Source: Mesostigma viride
Taxonomy: Eukaryota; Streptophyta; Mesostigmatophyceae; Mesostigmatales; Mesostigmataceae
DNA length: 64,000 nucleotides
Direction of reading: 5' to 3'
Assembly: GCA_009746045.1 (NCBI GenBank)
Contig: RPFO01000359.1
Coordinates: 1,823,991-1,887,990, forward strand
Part shown: positions 10,584 to 25,500 of the stretch, one piece after another
How the letters are laid out: every line of letters begins with the position of its first letter
Position numbering within the stretch: the stretch's first letter is position 1
The notes under the pieces: generated by a model
The model's database searches: none
What the model was told of the DNA's origin: nothing
What the model saw: only the letters and a program-made list of their open reading frames with translations
Position numbers and translations under genes: made by a program

Positions 10584-13500
10584 CTGTGCTCGCGGGGACA
10601 GTAGGGAAAATAGAAGTGAAAAGAGCACGAAGGAAAAGGAAGGAAAGTGAAGGGGAAAATATAGGGATAAAACATATGAAAGGATGTAGGATGACATGAG
10701 AGGACGAAGAGTGAGAACAAACGTAGAAACAAAATGAAATGAAGTGCGAATATAGTCTTGGAAATGAAAAGTGAGATCAGAAAACAGAAACAAAAACGAA
10801 GACAAGAGAGGCAGCGGAGGCAGCATCAAGTGCGAAAACGGAAGCGGACGCAGGGACGAGAAAAGGAGGTGTGAAGCAAGATAAGAAGACTCCCGATGGG
10901 GGCAGACGGGGTGGGAGCAAGGAAACGAGGCAAAGAGAAAAGGAAGGGAAGCTGGAGTGGGAATCTGAAAAGAAAGCCTTGCTTTGCCATCCTGTGAAGC
11001 ACATGCTCCGCACACATTACCACAGCTCTCTAGTATGAATTGACGGGCATACGTGAACAAACCTTCGTACACTAGAATACAAGTAGTGTTTCCTCGTACT
11101 AAACAATACGCACCGCACACTCGTGCAGCACCCGCTCGTACGCATTGACCAGCATCTGCTGCGACGACGGGGGAGACACGGGCCCCGCGCCCCGCATCCC
11201 GATAGATGGGGGGTCCATGCCCTTAATGCCCAGGCTGCCTCCAAGGCCACCGGACATGCCACTGCTGCTGATGCCACCAGACATTCCCATTCCGCCAATC
11301 CTATCTGACACGCCGCCAGCGCCAGGAAGAGCACCCGAGAATGGGCTGGCGGCTCCACTCACACCAGGGCCGGAACCAGCACCCGTGTACGAAGGGCCGA
11401 GAGACAGGCCCGGGGGCGGCTTCCCTGGGGTGACCCCCGAGAAGCTGGCAAAGAGCGGGGAGAAGGAGGACAGGGACGGCTGATCGCCATCACCACCTAC
11501 ACCCCCACCGTAATTACCATCGCCACCTCCATAAACCCTATTGCTACGGCCACCACTGCCATCCCCGCCACCGCCCCGTCCTGCTCCTACAGGTGTCGGA
11601 AAATCAAGTCCCATTCTCCCTGGCCCCCCCTCTTGGCCCTCGGCTCCTCCTCCAGCGGATACTCCTTCTGCTCCTGATGCTGGCGTCCCTCGTTGTTGCT
11701 GCTGCGAGGGATTCCCCTGTCGACCGTGTGTGGGCGTGGTCGCGTATAGCGACGGCGAGGGCGACGCGAGGCCCGAGAGCATGCTGCTAAAGAGGCCCGC
11801 GTTGGCACTCTGCGCCATGGCCAGGAGCCGAGGGGACGCCGCCGCGTTCATTCCGGCGGCGCCGCCGGCAATCGTCGACATCTCGAACGAGAGATCGGGG
11901 ATGCTGGTGTTGGACATCCAGGACTGGAGCGCCTCCTCCATGAGCTGCCCGTGGCGAAGCTCCCGGCGCCACCCCAAGAAACACTTCGACACGAGAGCTT
12001 TCTCGGCCCTCGCCCGCCGCTTGCGGATCGCCGCCGCCACGCCCGCGCGCCACCTGGCGAACGCAAGCGTCAAGCACCGCCGCTGAAGCGCTGCCGCGGC
12101 CGCGAGGAGGAGCGCCCGCATGCGCCGCTGCCGGTCGACGAGCTCGCGCCACCTGGCGAACATCCGCGCGCTCGCGCTCGCCCACCAGAAGGCCATCGAG
12201 GCCTCGTCCTGCTGCCAGCTGGCTGCGGCCATTGCCACCTGGTCTGCCCACGCACGGAACGCCCCCAAGAGAACCTTGCGTTTCTTGTGCAGCGCCATGC
12301 CCTGGGCGGTGAGCCTGCGAGAATACCCGTCCTGGGCTAGCTGCTGCCACCCGTCAAAAGCCCGGCGCAACGTCCGGCCCATGATGGTGACCAGCGCGCC
12401 GCCCAGCTGGCGCCGACGGCGCAGCGAGGATCGCGCCACCTGTCCCCACGCTCGCAGCGCCCTGCGGCCGGCTTGCACGGCGACAAGCGCCCGCACAGCC
12501 TCCTCGGACATGGACCGGCTGCTGGCACCCGCGGCGCTGACCAAACGCCATGCGCGGAACACCGCGCGCGTGACCTTGCCGCGGGTCTTCTCAGAGAGAG
12601 CGTACCCTGCCAGCTGGCGCATGGACATCCGCTCGGACGCCTGCGAACGCCACGCGGCAAACACCCTTGCAGTCCAGAACGCTGCATGCGCATTGGCCAG
12701 CTTCCCTTCCAGGGAGGCTCGTCGGTCCCTCGCGGATACCACCACGCCCCTCCAGCCCCGCAACGCGAACCGGAGCAACGAGGCCGAGGTCCGACCGGCC
12801 ATCATCGCGGCCAGCGACCGCCGATGCGCCGCATTGTGGACCGCCCACGTCCACCCGGCGAAGGAGAGCACGAGGCGCCGGCGCAGGAACTGGGCCGCGA
12901 GGCGGTCCGCCAGCGCGTGCCGGCGGTGGGAAGCGTCCCTCGCGGCCTTCCATTTCTGGAACTGTTCGCGCACGCACCGCTGATGGCTGCGCTCGAGCAG
13001 CGAGAGGAGGCCTGATTGGAGCTTCTTGCGGGCGGTCACGACCGCCAGCCATGTCTTGAAGAGTCGACGCAGCGTGTCCTTCTTCTCGGCCGACTTGCTC
13101 CGGTCCAGGACATCCCTCGCCTGTGCCATGAGCGATGTGTACTTCCGCCACCCGGCAAACGCTGCCGCAGCGACCCCGCGGGTCGACTTGGCCTGCATGG
13201 CCTCGACGGCAGCCCGCCGGTGGCCCTCTGACACCCACGCCTCCTTCCAGACGACAAACGTGTGCTCGAGCATCCTCGACCCCTTCCGGCCCAGCGCGCG
13301 CCGGACCCGCCGCTCCTTCCCCAGCCATTCCTCCCACGCCCACAGGCACGACCGCAGCACACGGCGCCGAGAGATGCCCACAAGTAACCCGACCAACCGG
13401 CGGTGAGTCGCCGACTGCCTCGTCCAGCCCAGCCACGCGTCGAAACAGCCGCGAAGCTGCCTCCGCGAGAGCGCGCCCAGCGCCTGGCCCGCGACGTACC

Positions 13501-16500
13501 GCAGCTTGCGGCTGGCAGCCGCCACGGTGGCCCACCCTCGTGTCACCCGCATGAGCAGGTAGAATGCGTTGCGGAGAGCCATCATGCGGGCAGCGTGGTT
13601 GAGACGCGCTCGACGGGACGACGCGCGCCTCCATGCGTACAAGACTGTCCGGGCCACGCTCTTTCCCCGTCGCGTCGCCACACGGGTCTCGAGCGCCCGC
13701 AGGGCCCTGCGAGATGCTGCGACATCCGCCAGGCCTCGGAATGCCCGCCGGGTCACGTCCTGGTCGAATCGAGCCGCCTTCTTGGCCAGGGTCATCTGGA
13801 GGTCACGCTGGATGGACACGTTGTGCTGGAGAGCCGCGAAGAAGAGGGACCGCTGGCGCCTGTCACGTCGGCTCGCGCAGCACGCCACGTAGCCCTCGCG
13901 CCACCGCACGCGCTCGTGCGCCCGCGTGCGCCAGCTTGCAAAGCTAACCTGGATGAGCCGGTCGACCCGTGCGCGCGACTCGCAAGCTGAGTCAGCCCAC
14001 GTGGCGAATGCCGACTGGAGACATCGGCGGGTGAACACCTTTGCGGCCTTTGTGGCCTTGACCCTCTGCTGCTTCTTCTCCTCGTGGTGGGCGGCCCAGG
14101 CGGCAAACGCGGACGCCAGCACACGTACCTGGCCCCGATGGAGCAGCCTTGAGAGGGCCTTGAGCACACCGCGGATCCGGAGCACGTTGGAGCGCCACGT
14201 GGCGAACGCCGAGCGCAGCATCAGTGAGTCGCTTGACCGGGCGAGCCGCCGCAGGGCCATGGCCTCCGCGCCCTGCGCGGCCGTCAACGACGTGGCGGCG
14301 CGGAAGCTCGCCAGCGAGGCCCAGGAAGCGAACGCGGACGCCAGCACGCGGTTCCTTGCCCGCTGGACAACCCTGCGCCCGATCGCCTCGAGCCGCAGTG
14401 ACTTGGCCCTCTTGTCGGCCCATGCACCAAACGCGGACGCCAGCGATCTACGCTTCGCGCGTGCCAGGCAGCGCGCCAGTATGGCGCGGTGACGCTTCGC
14501 CTCCCTAGCGAACGCGCGCCAGGCGGACAGCGCCGTGGACGCAAGCAACGAGCGCATGCGCGCGGCGGCCTTGCAGCACAGTGCCCGGTGGCGGGACCAC
14601 CGCGCTGACCGCTCCCGCCAGCTGGCGAGTGCTGAGGCCATTGTGGCGTTCCGAAGCCGGGCCAGCGCGGCCTGTACTTTCTGCTCCTGCTCGCCACGTG
14701 AGGCGGCCGCGGTCGACCAGGCGGCAAACGCGGACGAGAGGGTGCGGTTGCAGAGCCTAGCGGTGGCTTTGGTGAGCAGGGCACAGTGGCGCCGATTATC
14801 TGCTGTCGACTGAACCCATGCTGAGAACGCGGATGCCAGCAGCCGGCTCTTGACTTTTTGGACGACCCGGAGGCCCATGATTTGCAGCCGCTTGGACTCA
14901 CTAATGCTGCCCACCCATGCGCCAAACGCGGAGGCCAGCAGGATGTTTCGTACCCGCTGCACCACCCGCGACGCCACCGCCTTGAGCCTCTTCTGCTCCA
15001 CCGTCTTGTCGGCCCACGTGGCGAACGCGAGCGCTGCTTTACCGGCGACGATGCGCCGGAGCATGGCCGCGGCGGCGGTGGAGGACTGCTTGCGTCCGGC
15101 GATTATGTCAACCCATCCTGCCCACGCTCGCGCCAGCCCTCGCGCCTTCAACCGCGCTAGCGACGACAATGCCACCGCCTGCATCCTCTTCCGTTCAGAC
15201 ACACGATCCACCCAACCGGCGAACGCGGCCGATAGTCTAAGGTTGGCCACGCGGGCGATCGCGCGCCGCGCTACCTGCCGTCGACTGCGCTGGCCGTTGA
15301 CAAACGCGACCCATCCCGCAAACGCCGCGGCGGCCACCGAGTGCCGTAGCCGCAGCAACGTGCTCGAGTACACCTCGGCCTTGTGCTTGCGCGCGGCGAC
15401 CGAGGTCGCCCAGCTGTGGAACGCGGACGCCAGCATGGCGTTTTGCATGCGGGCCGCCACACGGCCCCCGATGGCCCGCAGTCGCTTCCTCTCCTTGATG
15501 CTGGTGGCCCATCCCGCAAACGCGGACGCCAGTACCCGAGACCGAAGCCTCGAGATTGCGCGGGACACGGCGACCTTTTGCCTCCTGCCGTCATGCACCC
15601 TGGCGGCCCAGCGCGAGAACGCGGCCGCGGCCGCCAGGTGGCGCATGCGGAGAGCAGCGCGGGCGGCGACGCCCCGCATCCTGGCCGCCGCGGTGGCTTG
15701 CGACCGCCACGTGTCGAACGCGGACGCGAGCGCGGAACGCTGCACGCGTGCGACTGCCCTCGCTAACTTGGTCTCTACCGCCCTACGCTGGGTCAGAGAA
15801 TCTGCCCACACCCCAAACGCGGATGCCAGTAGGCGGTTTCGTGCCCGCTGCATTGCCCGCATGGCCACCGCCCTGGACCTCTTCTGGCATGCGGTGGCGT
15901 CGCGCCACGAATGGAACGCGGATGCCAGCAGGAGGTTTCGGATGCGGGAACCAACCCGGAGGGCAAGGGACTTGAGGCGTTGGGACTCGGCCGTGCGGCT
16001 CGCCCAGCCATCGAAGGCGGCCGCGACGACAGCCTGCTGTAGCCGCATGATGGCCCGCGAGAGGCCTTCCATCTTGGCCTTGCGACCGGCGATGCTGGCA
16101 GCCCAGCCGGCAAATGCGGACGCCAGCAGGCCGCTCTGCACGCGCTGCAACACCCTGGCTGCTGTGGCCTTGAGCCTCTTCCGCTCGACCGTGCTCTCAG
16201 CCCAAGCCGTAAACGCGGACGCCAACAGGCCCTTTTGCAGCCGCTGCACCACTCTCCCGGCCACCACCTTGAGCCTTTTCTGCTCCACTGTGTTGTCCAC
16301 CCAGGCACCAAACGCGGATGCCAGCAGAGATTGCTTTAGACGGAGGGCGGACTTGGAGAGAAGGCGGGACTGCGCCCTCTTCTGCTGGATCAGGCCACAC
16401 CACGACGTGAACGCGGACGCCAGCAGTAAATTCTTGAATCGGCGCGCCACGCGGTCTGCGGCGCTCCTCAACCGCTTGCGGTCGTCCATCCAGCCCACCC

Positions 16501-19500
16501 AGCCCTCAAACGCAGCCCCGGCCACAGAATTGCGCAGGCGGAGCAGCATGAGTGAGAGGCCCTCGCGTTTTCCCCTGGCTTCCGCCACGCTGTCAGCCCA
16601 CCTGTGGAACGCGGACGCCAGCAGGTGGCCCTGCAGCCGCCGCAGCGACTTGCCAACGAGCACGCGAGCGGCCTTCCTCGCCGCCAAGTTATCCACCCAT
16701 GCGGCAAACGCGGACGCCAGCAGACCGTTCCGCACGCGCTGCACTACCTTTGCCGCAACGTTCTTGAGCCTCCTCTGCTCGACCGTGCTCTCGGCCCAGG
16801 CACCGAACGCGGATGCCAGCAGTGCGTTTTGGAAGCGTGCCATGACCCGGCCGGCGACAGCTCGGACCCGCTTGATGTCCGCGTGTTTCTCCCGCCACGC
16901 GTCGAACGCTGACGCCAGCTTCGCCTGCCGCATGCGGAGCACGACCTTCTCCACGGCCCCCGTCGCCGCCACTCGGTGGCTCACTCGCGCCCGCCACGTC
17001 TCAAACGCGGATGACAGCAGCCGCGCCTGGAACCGCCCCACCACGCGCGACAGCACGGCCTTGGTGCGCCGGGTCTCCGAGGTGGACGCGACCCATTGGG
17101 CGAACGCAGACGCCAGAAGTACGTTGCGGAAACGCCGCGCCACCTTGCCCGCCAACAGCTTCATCTTCTTGTTCTCATTCGTCTTGTCGACCCACGCAAC
17201 AAACGCGGACACCAGCAGCGCGTTCTTGACACGCTGCAGCACCCGCCCTGCCACAGCCTTAAGCTTCTTTTGCTCGAGTGTCTTGTCCGCCCATGCAGCG
17301 AACGCGGATGCCAGCAGGCCCTTTTGAATACGCGACACCGCCTTGGACATCACGGCGCGCTTCTGGGCCGAGTCCGCGACCCAGTTAGCCCATGAGTAAA
17401 ACGCGGATGCCAGCACGCTGTTCTGGAACCGACGCACGACCCTCCCTGCCACTGCCTTGAGCCTCCTCTGCTCACCGGTCTTGTCCGCCCAGGCAGAAAA
17501 CGCGGACGCCAGCAGGGATTGCTGGAACCGACGGGCTGCTCGTGCCATCGCCGTGGCCACGGCTCGTTGCTCCGCAACACTGCCCTTCCAGGTGCTGAAA
17601 GCGGACGCCAGCGATAGCTTCTGGAACCGCGCCACCGCACGACCCGCCACCGCCCGCAAGCGCCGGCGATCCGTGACCATGACGGCCCATCGCCCGAATG
17701 CGGACGCCAGAACCATGTTCCTCAACCGTCGCATCGCGTGGCCCGCGACCACCTCCCTCCTCTTGTTCGCCACCACCCAGGCGGCCCAGGCGTTGAATGC
17801 GGACGCAAGCAGAGAGTTCCTGAACCGCTGCAGCACGCGCGCCACGACCGCCTTGTGCCGACGCTTGTCATGGACCATCCCTGCCCAGGTCCCGAACGCG
17901 GATGCGAGGAGCCTGTTCTGGAGACGGCACAGCACCCGTCCTGCTGCCGCCTTTAGCCTCCAGGCCTCCTTATGCTGGTCGCGCCACGCAGCAAACGCCG
18001 CCGCGAGCGTGGCATTTCGCAGGCGAGCGATCGCCGCAGAGGCCCTCTCTTTGAGCTTCTTGCGATTCACCCACGCGTTGAATGCGGACGCCAGCAGCCG
18101 GTTGCGCATCTGGCCGACCGCCCTGGCGACCGTCACCCCGTTGCGCTTGCGACGCTTGGCCTCGGTCGACCAGCGGGAGAACGCGGACGCCAGGAGTGCA
18201 TTTCGGAGCCGTTGGATCGCACGACCCGCCACGTGCTGCACCCTCCTACGCTCCTTGACCGTGCCCGCCCATGCACTGAACGCGGACGCCAGCAGCTGGG
18301 TCCTGAACCTACCGACCGCCCTCATCCCGACGGTTCGCAGCCGCTTGGACTCGCTTATGCTGCCCACCCATGTGGCAAACGCGGACGCTAGCCTGATGTT
18401 CTGGATGCGGCGCACCACATGGCCCAGCTGAGCCTTGGCCTTACGCGATGCCGTTCTATGCGCCACCCATGCCTGGAACGCGGATGCCAGCAGGCTGTTT
18501 TTGGCGCGAAGCAATGCGCTGCGGGCCAGCTCGGCCTGCCGCCGCTGGCCCCGGGCGCTCTCGGCCCACGCAGTGAACGCGGACGCCAGGGTGCTATTCT
18601 TAGCACGCTGGATCACCCGCCCTGCCACCGCCTTAAGCCTCTTCTGCTCCAACGTCTTGTCCGCCCAGGCACTAAATGCGGACGCCAGCAATCCATTCCT
18701 GACCCGCTGGACCACGCGCCCAGCCACGCTCTTGAGCCTCTTCTGCTCGACCGTGCTCTCGGACCAGGCACCGAACGCGGACGCCAGCAGCCGGTTCCTC
18801 AGCTTGTGCACCGCGCGCCCAGCCAGCGCGTCCGCCTGTTGGGACGCCGACACGCGGTCAGCCCATGCGGCAAACGCGGACGCCAGCATGATGTTCTGGA
18901 GTCGGCGCGCCACGCAGTTCATGGTGGCCCGCCTTTGCCGTGTCTCGCCAGTCCTCGCTGCCCAGGCACCAAACGCAGACGCCAGCAGCCCGTTCTGCAT
19001 CCTCTGGACCACTCTCCCGGCCACGTTCTTGAGCCTCTTCTGCTCGACCGTGCTGGCGACCCATGCGGTAAACGCGGACGCCAGCGCGCCTCTGTGCATG
19101 CGGGCGAGCGCCCTGCGGACCACTCCCTCGGTGCGCCGGCGACGCGCCGCCATCTCCGCCCACCTGCCAAACGCGTTCGCCAGCGCGAGGTTCCGAAGCC
19201 GCTTGACCACGCGGCGAGCCACCACTTGCGTCCGCTGGTTCTCGGCGGTCCTGCTAGCCCATGCCGTAAATGCGGATGCCAGAAGAGTGTTCTGGACGCG
19301 AAGGATGACCTGGAGGACCGCCTGCTTCCGGTCGGCCATCTCGCGAGCTGACTTGGCCCACGAGCCGAACGCGGCCGCCAGCCTCGCTGCCCGCAACCGC
19401 TGGATTGCCCGTGTGCCGACCGCCCTCCGGCGTTTGGACTCTATCAACGCCGCTCGCCACGTACCGAACGCGGCCCCCAGGTTGCCCCGCATGCGGCCCA

Positions 19501-22500
19501 ATGCCTTGGCCATGCCCGCGCGCTGCTTGCATCGCGAGAGCAGGTGCGCCCGCCATGCCTCCAGCGCGGATGCCAGGATTCTGTTCGTGATGCGCTGCAC
19601 GACTCTCCCCGCCACCGTCTTGAGCCTCTTCCATTCGGATACTCGCGCGCGCCAAGCGTCGAACGCGGGCGCCAGCAGGGACTGCCGCATGCGGAGCACG
19701 CACTTGGCCAGACTGCGAGTGACGACCCTGTTCCGCGCGACCACGGCGCGCCACGTGGCGAACGCGGACGCCAGCGACCTGTGCCGGAGGCGAGACAGCG
19801 CGCGTGACGCGACCGCCCTCCGCCGCTTCTGGTCGCCCACGCTAGAGCACCAGGCGGCAAACGCGGACGCCAGCATACGGTTCCGCAGTCTCGCCATCGC
19901 CCGCAGACAGATGGCGGCACTGCGCCGCGCCGCTGCGCCGGCCTCGCGCCACGTGGTGAACGCGGACGACACAAGGCGGTTGCGTGCCCGCTGGACCACA
20001 CCGAAGCCGATGCCCCGGAGCCTCTCCTTGTGGCGCACGCGACCCACCCATGCGGCGAACGCGGACGCGAGAAGGCGGTCTCGGAACCTTGCCGCGACGC
20101 GCCGGCCCACCTGCTTCCGGGCCCGTTGCTCCGCCGTCAGCACAGTCCACCCTGTGAACGCGGACGCCAGCAGTACGTTTCGGATACGGCTCAGCACGCG
20201 CGCCATCGCCGCCTCCTTCTCCCTTCGGGCACGCTTGACATCGGCCCATGCAGAGAAGGCGGCGGATAACCGCACGCGGCCCATCCGGCGCACAACCTTG
20301 GCCATGAGGGCCGACTGGCGGGCTGACTCACGGGCCATCTCGTGCCAGGTGGCCCACGCGGATGCCAGTAGCGAGTTCCTCCCCCGCTGGACCACACGCG
20401 CAGCTATACCCTGCAGTCTCCTGCGCTCGTTGGCTTTGTCAGCCCAGGTGGTAAACGCGGACGCCAGCAGCGTGTTCTTGATCCGGAGGAGGGACTTGTT
20501 CACCACGTCCGCCTGCGCCCGGCGGATGGCCCCCTTAGCTCTCCAGTTGATAAACGCGATTGCGAGAAGGCGCGTGCGGAGCCGGGCGGTGGCGCGGCCC
20601 AGCACCGCGCGCAGGCGCCGCCGCTCCTGGGCTGACTCCGCCCATGACCGGAACGCAGACGCCAGAGTATTGTTGCGCAGCTTGAACAGCACGCAGCCAG
20701 CGATGAGCTGGCGGTTGCGGCGGGCCTGGACCCGCGCGCGCCAGCATAAGAAGCAGCCGGAGAGAGCGCGGTGGGTGAGCCGGTGGAGTGAGGACCGAAG
20801 GACGGCGTGCCTACGGGACCAGGTCTTCCATACGGTAAAGGCACGGGTGGCCACGCGCAATGAATGCATGTTAGAGAGGGTGGATGCGGAGGCCGCCAGG
20901 CGGGCTGACTCCCGGCCCGCCTCGCGCCATGTATAGAACGCGCGCGAGGTGGCACTCCCGTACGCCATGCGCATCGCCCGCTGCAACAGCAAACGCGCTC
21001 TATTTGCGTCCTGCACCGCTTTGGCCCATGCCTGCAACGTGGCCGCCTTGAGGCGCAGCGACCGCTTCTGGGGGAGCCGCCCTGCCAGCCTCTGAAGAAC
21101 CGCTGTGCGGGTTGCCTGCGCTTTCCAGTCGCGCAGGCACGCCTTTGCGAGGGCCCGGTCGCGCTTGGTGTCCAGCGCGGCCATCCATGCTCGCGAGCGC
21201 TTTGCGTCGTGGACGCTTTGCCGCCAACCGGCGAAGGCGGCCCGGGCGGCCCTCCGGCCGCGCAGCCGGGCGGCCAGCGCGAGGGCGCCCAGGGCCCCCC
21301 TGGGCGCCTCATCGCGCCAGGACAGGAAGGCGCGGGCGAGGAGGGCGCGGGACCGCCGCGAGGACAGCTGGCGCGTGGCCACCGCACCCGCGTGGCGGTG
21401 GGAAGCATAATGGGACCACGCGTGGAACACGCGCCGCTGCGCCGCCAGGTGGCGCCGCAACGTCGCCTGCGTGCTGATCGCAGCGCTCCGCTTGTGCTTG
21501 CGCGCGGCACGCGCCCAGTGGACGAGGGAGGCCTGTGCGAGGCGGCTGCGGTGCCGCTGGCTGATTCTGGCGCCCGCGAGACGGAGCCTCGCCGACTCGG
21601 TGGCGTAGAGGAGCCACGTGGAGAAGGCGCGGCGGACCAGGTAGGCTTCCATGCGGGCGAGACCGATGCGAAGATGGAACAGGCGTTCCTGGTGCGCGGC
21701 CACGCGGTAGTGCCAGGCGAAAAAGGCCGCGGAGAGGATGGCCCGCTGTACCTCAGCCGCCTTTTGCGTCTCGGCGCGCCACTTGTCGAACGCGGCAGCG
21801 GCGAGTCGGTAGCGCCACCGCACGGTCACGTGGGCGGTGATGAGCGCCAGCTGACGCTTGCGGGCAATGAAGTTGACCCAACCGTCGAACGCGTGCGCGC
21901 ATGTGAGGAAGCGCGCACGCCGGATCACGCGGGCCAACACAGCCCTCTTGAGGGCCGACTCGCGCGCCCACTCGGCCCACGCGGCCAGCGCGGTCGTGGC
22001 GATGCGGAGCGTCATGCGGCGCACGACCCGGAACATGATCGTGCGCTCGCGCTTGCGGGCTGAGACCAGGGACACCCAGGCGGCGAACGCGGACGCGGTG
22101 CGGGACGCCAGCATCCTTGCAACGACCTTGCGGGCAATGGCCTGGAGGCGGCGGTTGGAGCGGGCTGAGTCAGCCCACGCGGCAAACGCGGACGCCAGGA
22201 GTCGGTGGCGCATCCTCGCCAGGCAGCGCGCGACGGCCTCGCGGGCCATGGCGGCATCGTTGGCAAAGACGGCCCATGACTGGAACGCGGACGCCAGCAG
22301 CGACGAGCGCATGCGGCCGACCGCGCTGCGCAGCAGGGAGAGCGACGCGGAGCGAGAGGCCACCCACGCCCGCCACGCCGCAAAGGAGGAAGCGAGGCGG
22401 GCGTGGGTGATCCGCTGGATGGCTCGGGTGCCCAGGACTCGGAGCCTCCTCCCCTCGCACGCGTTATCGCGCCACCCGGCAAATGCGGCCCCGAGGGTGG

Positions 22501-25500
22501 CCCCACGCAGCCGCGCCACGGCCTTGGAGACCTTGGCACGGACCGCCACCTGGCGGGCCACCGCGGCGCGCCACGTGGCGAACGCGGCCGCCATCCCGCG
22601 GTTGCGGAGTCGGCACAGGGAGCGCGACAGGATGACCCGGCGCTGCTTCGTCTCTGCTCTCGCCTGCACCCAGGCGGTGAACGCGGATGCCAGGGTAGAG
22701 AGGCGGAAGCGCGTGACAGCGCGAGACACCACGGTCTTCAACCTCTTCTGCTCCCACGTGCTCGCAACCCAGGCAACAAACGCGGACGCCAGCAGCCCAT
22801 TTCTCACCCGCTGCAGCACGCGATTCGCGACGCTCTTGAGCCTCTTTCGCTCCACCGTGCTATCCACCCAGGCACCATACGCGGACGCCAGCAGGCATTT
22901 TCTCACCCGCTGCAGCACGCGTGCCATGATAGCCTTCCTCCTTGTCTGCTCGACCGTGCTATCCACCCATGTCCCAAACGCGGACGCCAGCAGCCCCTTC
23001 TGCAGCTTGGTGGCGGCGCGGCCCAGGAGTGCGCGCTGCTGCTTCGCCTGCGCCGCCATCTCCGCCCACCTGCCAAACGCGTTCGCGAGGCACGTATTTC
23101 GCAGCCGCTTGACCACGCGGGTGGCAAGAGACCTCGACCGCAGGGCCGACCTGGCCCAGTCGACCCACGCGTCGAACGCCGATGCGGCCAGCCGGCTGCG
23201 TGCGCGCCGCATGACCCTGCCCACAATCTCCTTCTTCTCGAGGACCTCCAGCGTGCGCCCCACCCAGGCATCGAACGCGGACGCCAGCAGAGCGTTCCGA
23301 GCCCGATGGAGCACCCGGGCAGCGACGTCCCTGACCCGGAGCGCTTCCGAGGTATAGTCCACCCAGGCATCAAACGCGGATGCCAGCAGTGCGTTCCGAG
23401 CCCGATGGAGCACCCGGGCGGCGACATCCCTGACCAGGAGCGCCTCCGAGGTATAGTCCACCCAGGCATCAAACGCGGACGAGAGCCGGCCGTTCCTCAT
23501 GCGCTGCATGACGCGATTCGTGATCGCCCGCGTGCGCCTTGAATCTACTAACCCCATTCGCCACGCCTCAAACGCGGACGCCAGCAGTCCATTCCTGACC
23601 CGCCGCACAACCCTCCCGGCCACGGTCTTGAGCCTCTTCTGCTCGAGCGTGCTGTCGACCCATGCGGTAAACGCGGACGCCAGCAGGCCCTGCCGCATAC
23701 GGAGCACCGCCTTAGACAAGCCGGCGCGGACGCGCTTCTCCTGGGCCACGTACTCGTGCCAGGTGTCGAACGCCGAGGCCACCGTGGCCTGCCGCATGCG
23801 CAACACCGCCTTGGACAGGCCCTCCTTGACCTGTTTCTGCGAGTTCACGCTCTCGGCCCACGTGGCGAACGCTGACGCCAGCAGCCGGCGCTGCATGCGG
23901 CCGATGACGCGCGCCAGGACCAGCTTGTTCTGCTGGCTCTCCTCGACCGCCTCACACCAGCGGGCAAATGCCGACGCCAGCGTATTGTTCCGGAACCGAG
24001 CCATCACGCGGGAGCCCACCACCTTGTATCGTTTCTGTTCCGTGGTGCTGAACACCCAGGCATCAAACGCGGACGCCAGCACACCCTTCTGCAGCCGCTG
24101 CACTACCCTCGCGGCCACGGTCCTGAGCCTCCTCTGCTCACCCGTCCTGTCGGCCCAGGCCGCAAAGGCAGACGCCAGCAAACTATTCCTACCCCGCTGC
24201 AGCACCCGATTCGCGACGGCCTTCAACCTCCTCTGTTCGAGAGTGCTCTCCACCCATGCGGTGAATGCGGATGACAGCAGCCTCTTTTGCAGCTTGGTGG
24301 CAGCGCGGCCCAGGAGTGCACGCTGCTGCTTCGCCTGCGCCACCATCTCCGCCCACCCCGCAAACGCGTTCGCCAGCGCGAGGTTCCGCAGCCGCTTTAC
24401 CACGCGGACGGCCACAAACTTTTCGTCTCGTGACGCCTCAACCCGCTCCACCCAGGCATCGAACGCGGACGCCAGCAGTGTGTTCTGGATACGCTGCACA
24501 ATCCGGGACACGGCGTCCATCCTTTGAAGCGAGTCCAGCGTCCAGTCGACCCATGTGGCGAACGCGGATGCCAGCAGGCCCTTCTGGAACCGCTGCACGA
24601 CTCGCCCCGCCACGCTCTTCAACCTCTTCTGCTCCCACGTCTTCTCCTCCCAGGCGCAGAAAGCAGATGCCAGCAGGCTGTTCCTGACCCGGTGTATGAC
24701 CTTGGCAGCCGAGTCCTTCCTCCGCACCGCCTGCAGGGTGAGTTGCGCCCACGTGGCAAACGCAGCCGCCAGCAGGCCCTTCTGCAGCCGCTGCACCACC
24801 CGCCCAGCCACCGCCTTGAGCCTCCTTTGCTCACTGGTGCTATCAGCCCATGCGGTGAATGCGGATGCCATCAGCGCGTTCTTGAACCGACGCGCCACAC
24901 GCCACGCCACGTTCTTCAACCGCTTGTACTCGACCGTGCTCTCAGCCCAGGCGGCGAACGCGGACGCCAGCGTGGCATTCCGCACCCGATGCAGCACACG
25001 AGCGGCACACGCCCGGAGCCTCCTCTGCTCGCGCGCGCTGCCTGCCCACGCTGTAAACGCGTTCGCGAGCATAATGTTCTGTAACCGCTGCACGACACGA
25101 CGGGCCACCGCCTTACCCCTCTTCTGCTCCTCCATGCGCCCCACCCAGGCATCAAACGCGGATGCCAGCATTGCGTTCTTGACCCGATGGACGGCTCGCG
25201 ACACGGTCTGCTGAGTCTCCAGCGCATCCATCGTGAACACCACCCAGGCATCAAACGCCGACGCGAGACTGCGGCTGCGCATGCGCTGCAGGACACGATT
25301 CGTGACGCCGCGCACACGCTTGGCCTCAGCCGTGCTGTCCACCCAGGTGGCAAACGCGGACGCAAGCGCACCGCTCCGCACGCGCTGCACAACCCGCCCT
25401 GCCACCGCCTTGAGCCTCCGCTGCTCACTGGTGCTGTCACACCAAGCCGTGAACGCGGATGCCAGCAGCGACCGCTGGATCCGGAGAATCGTTTTGGTGA

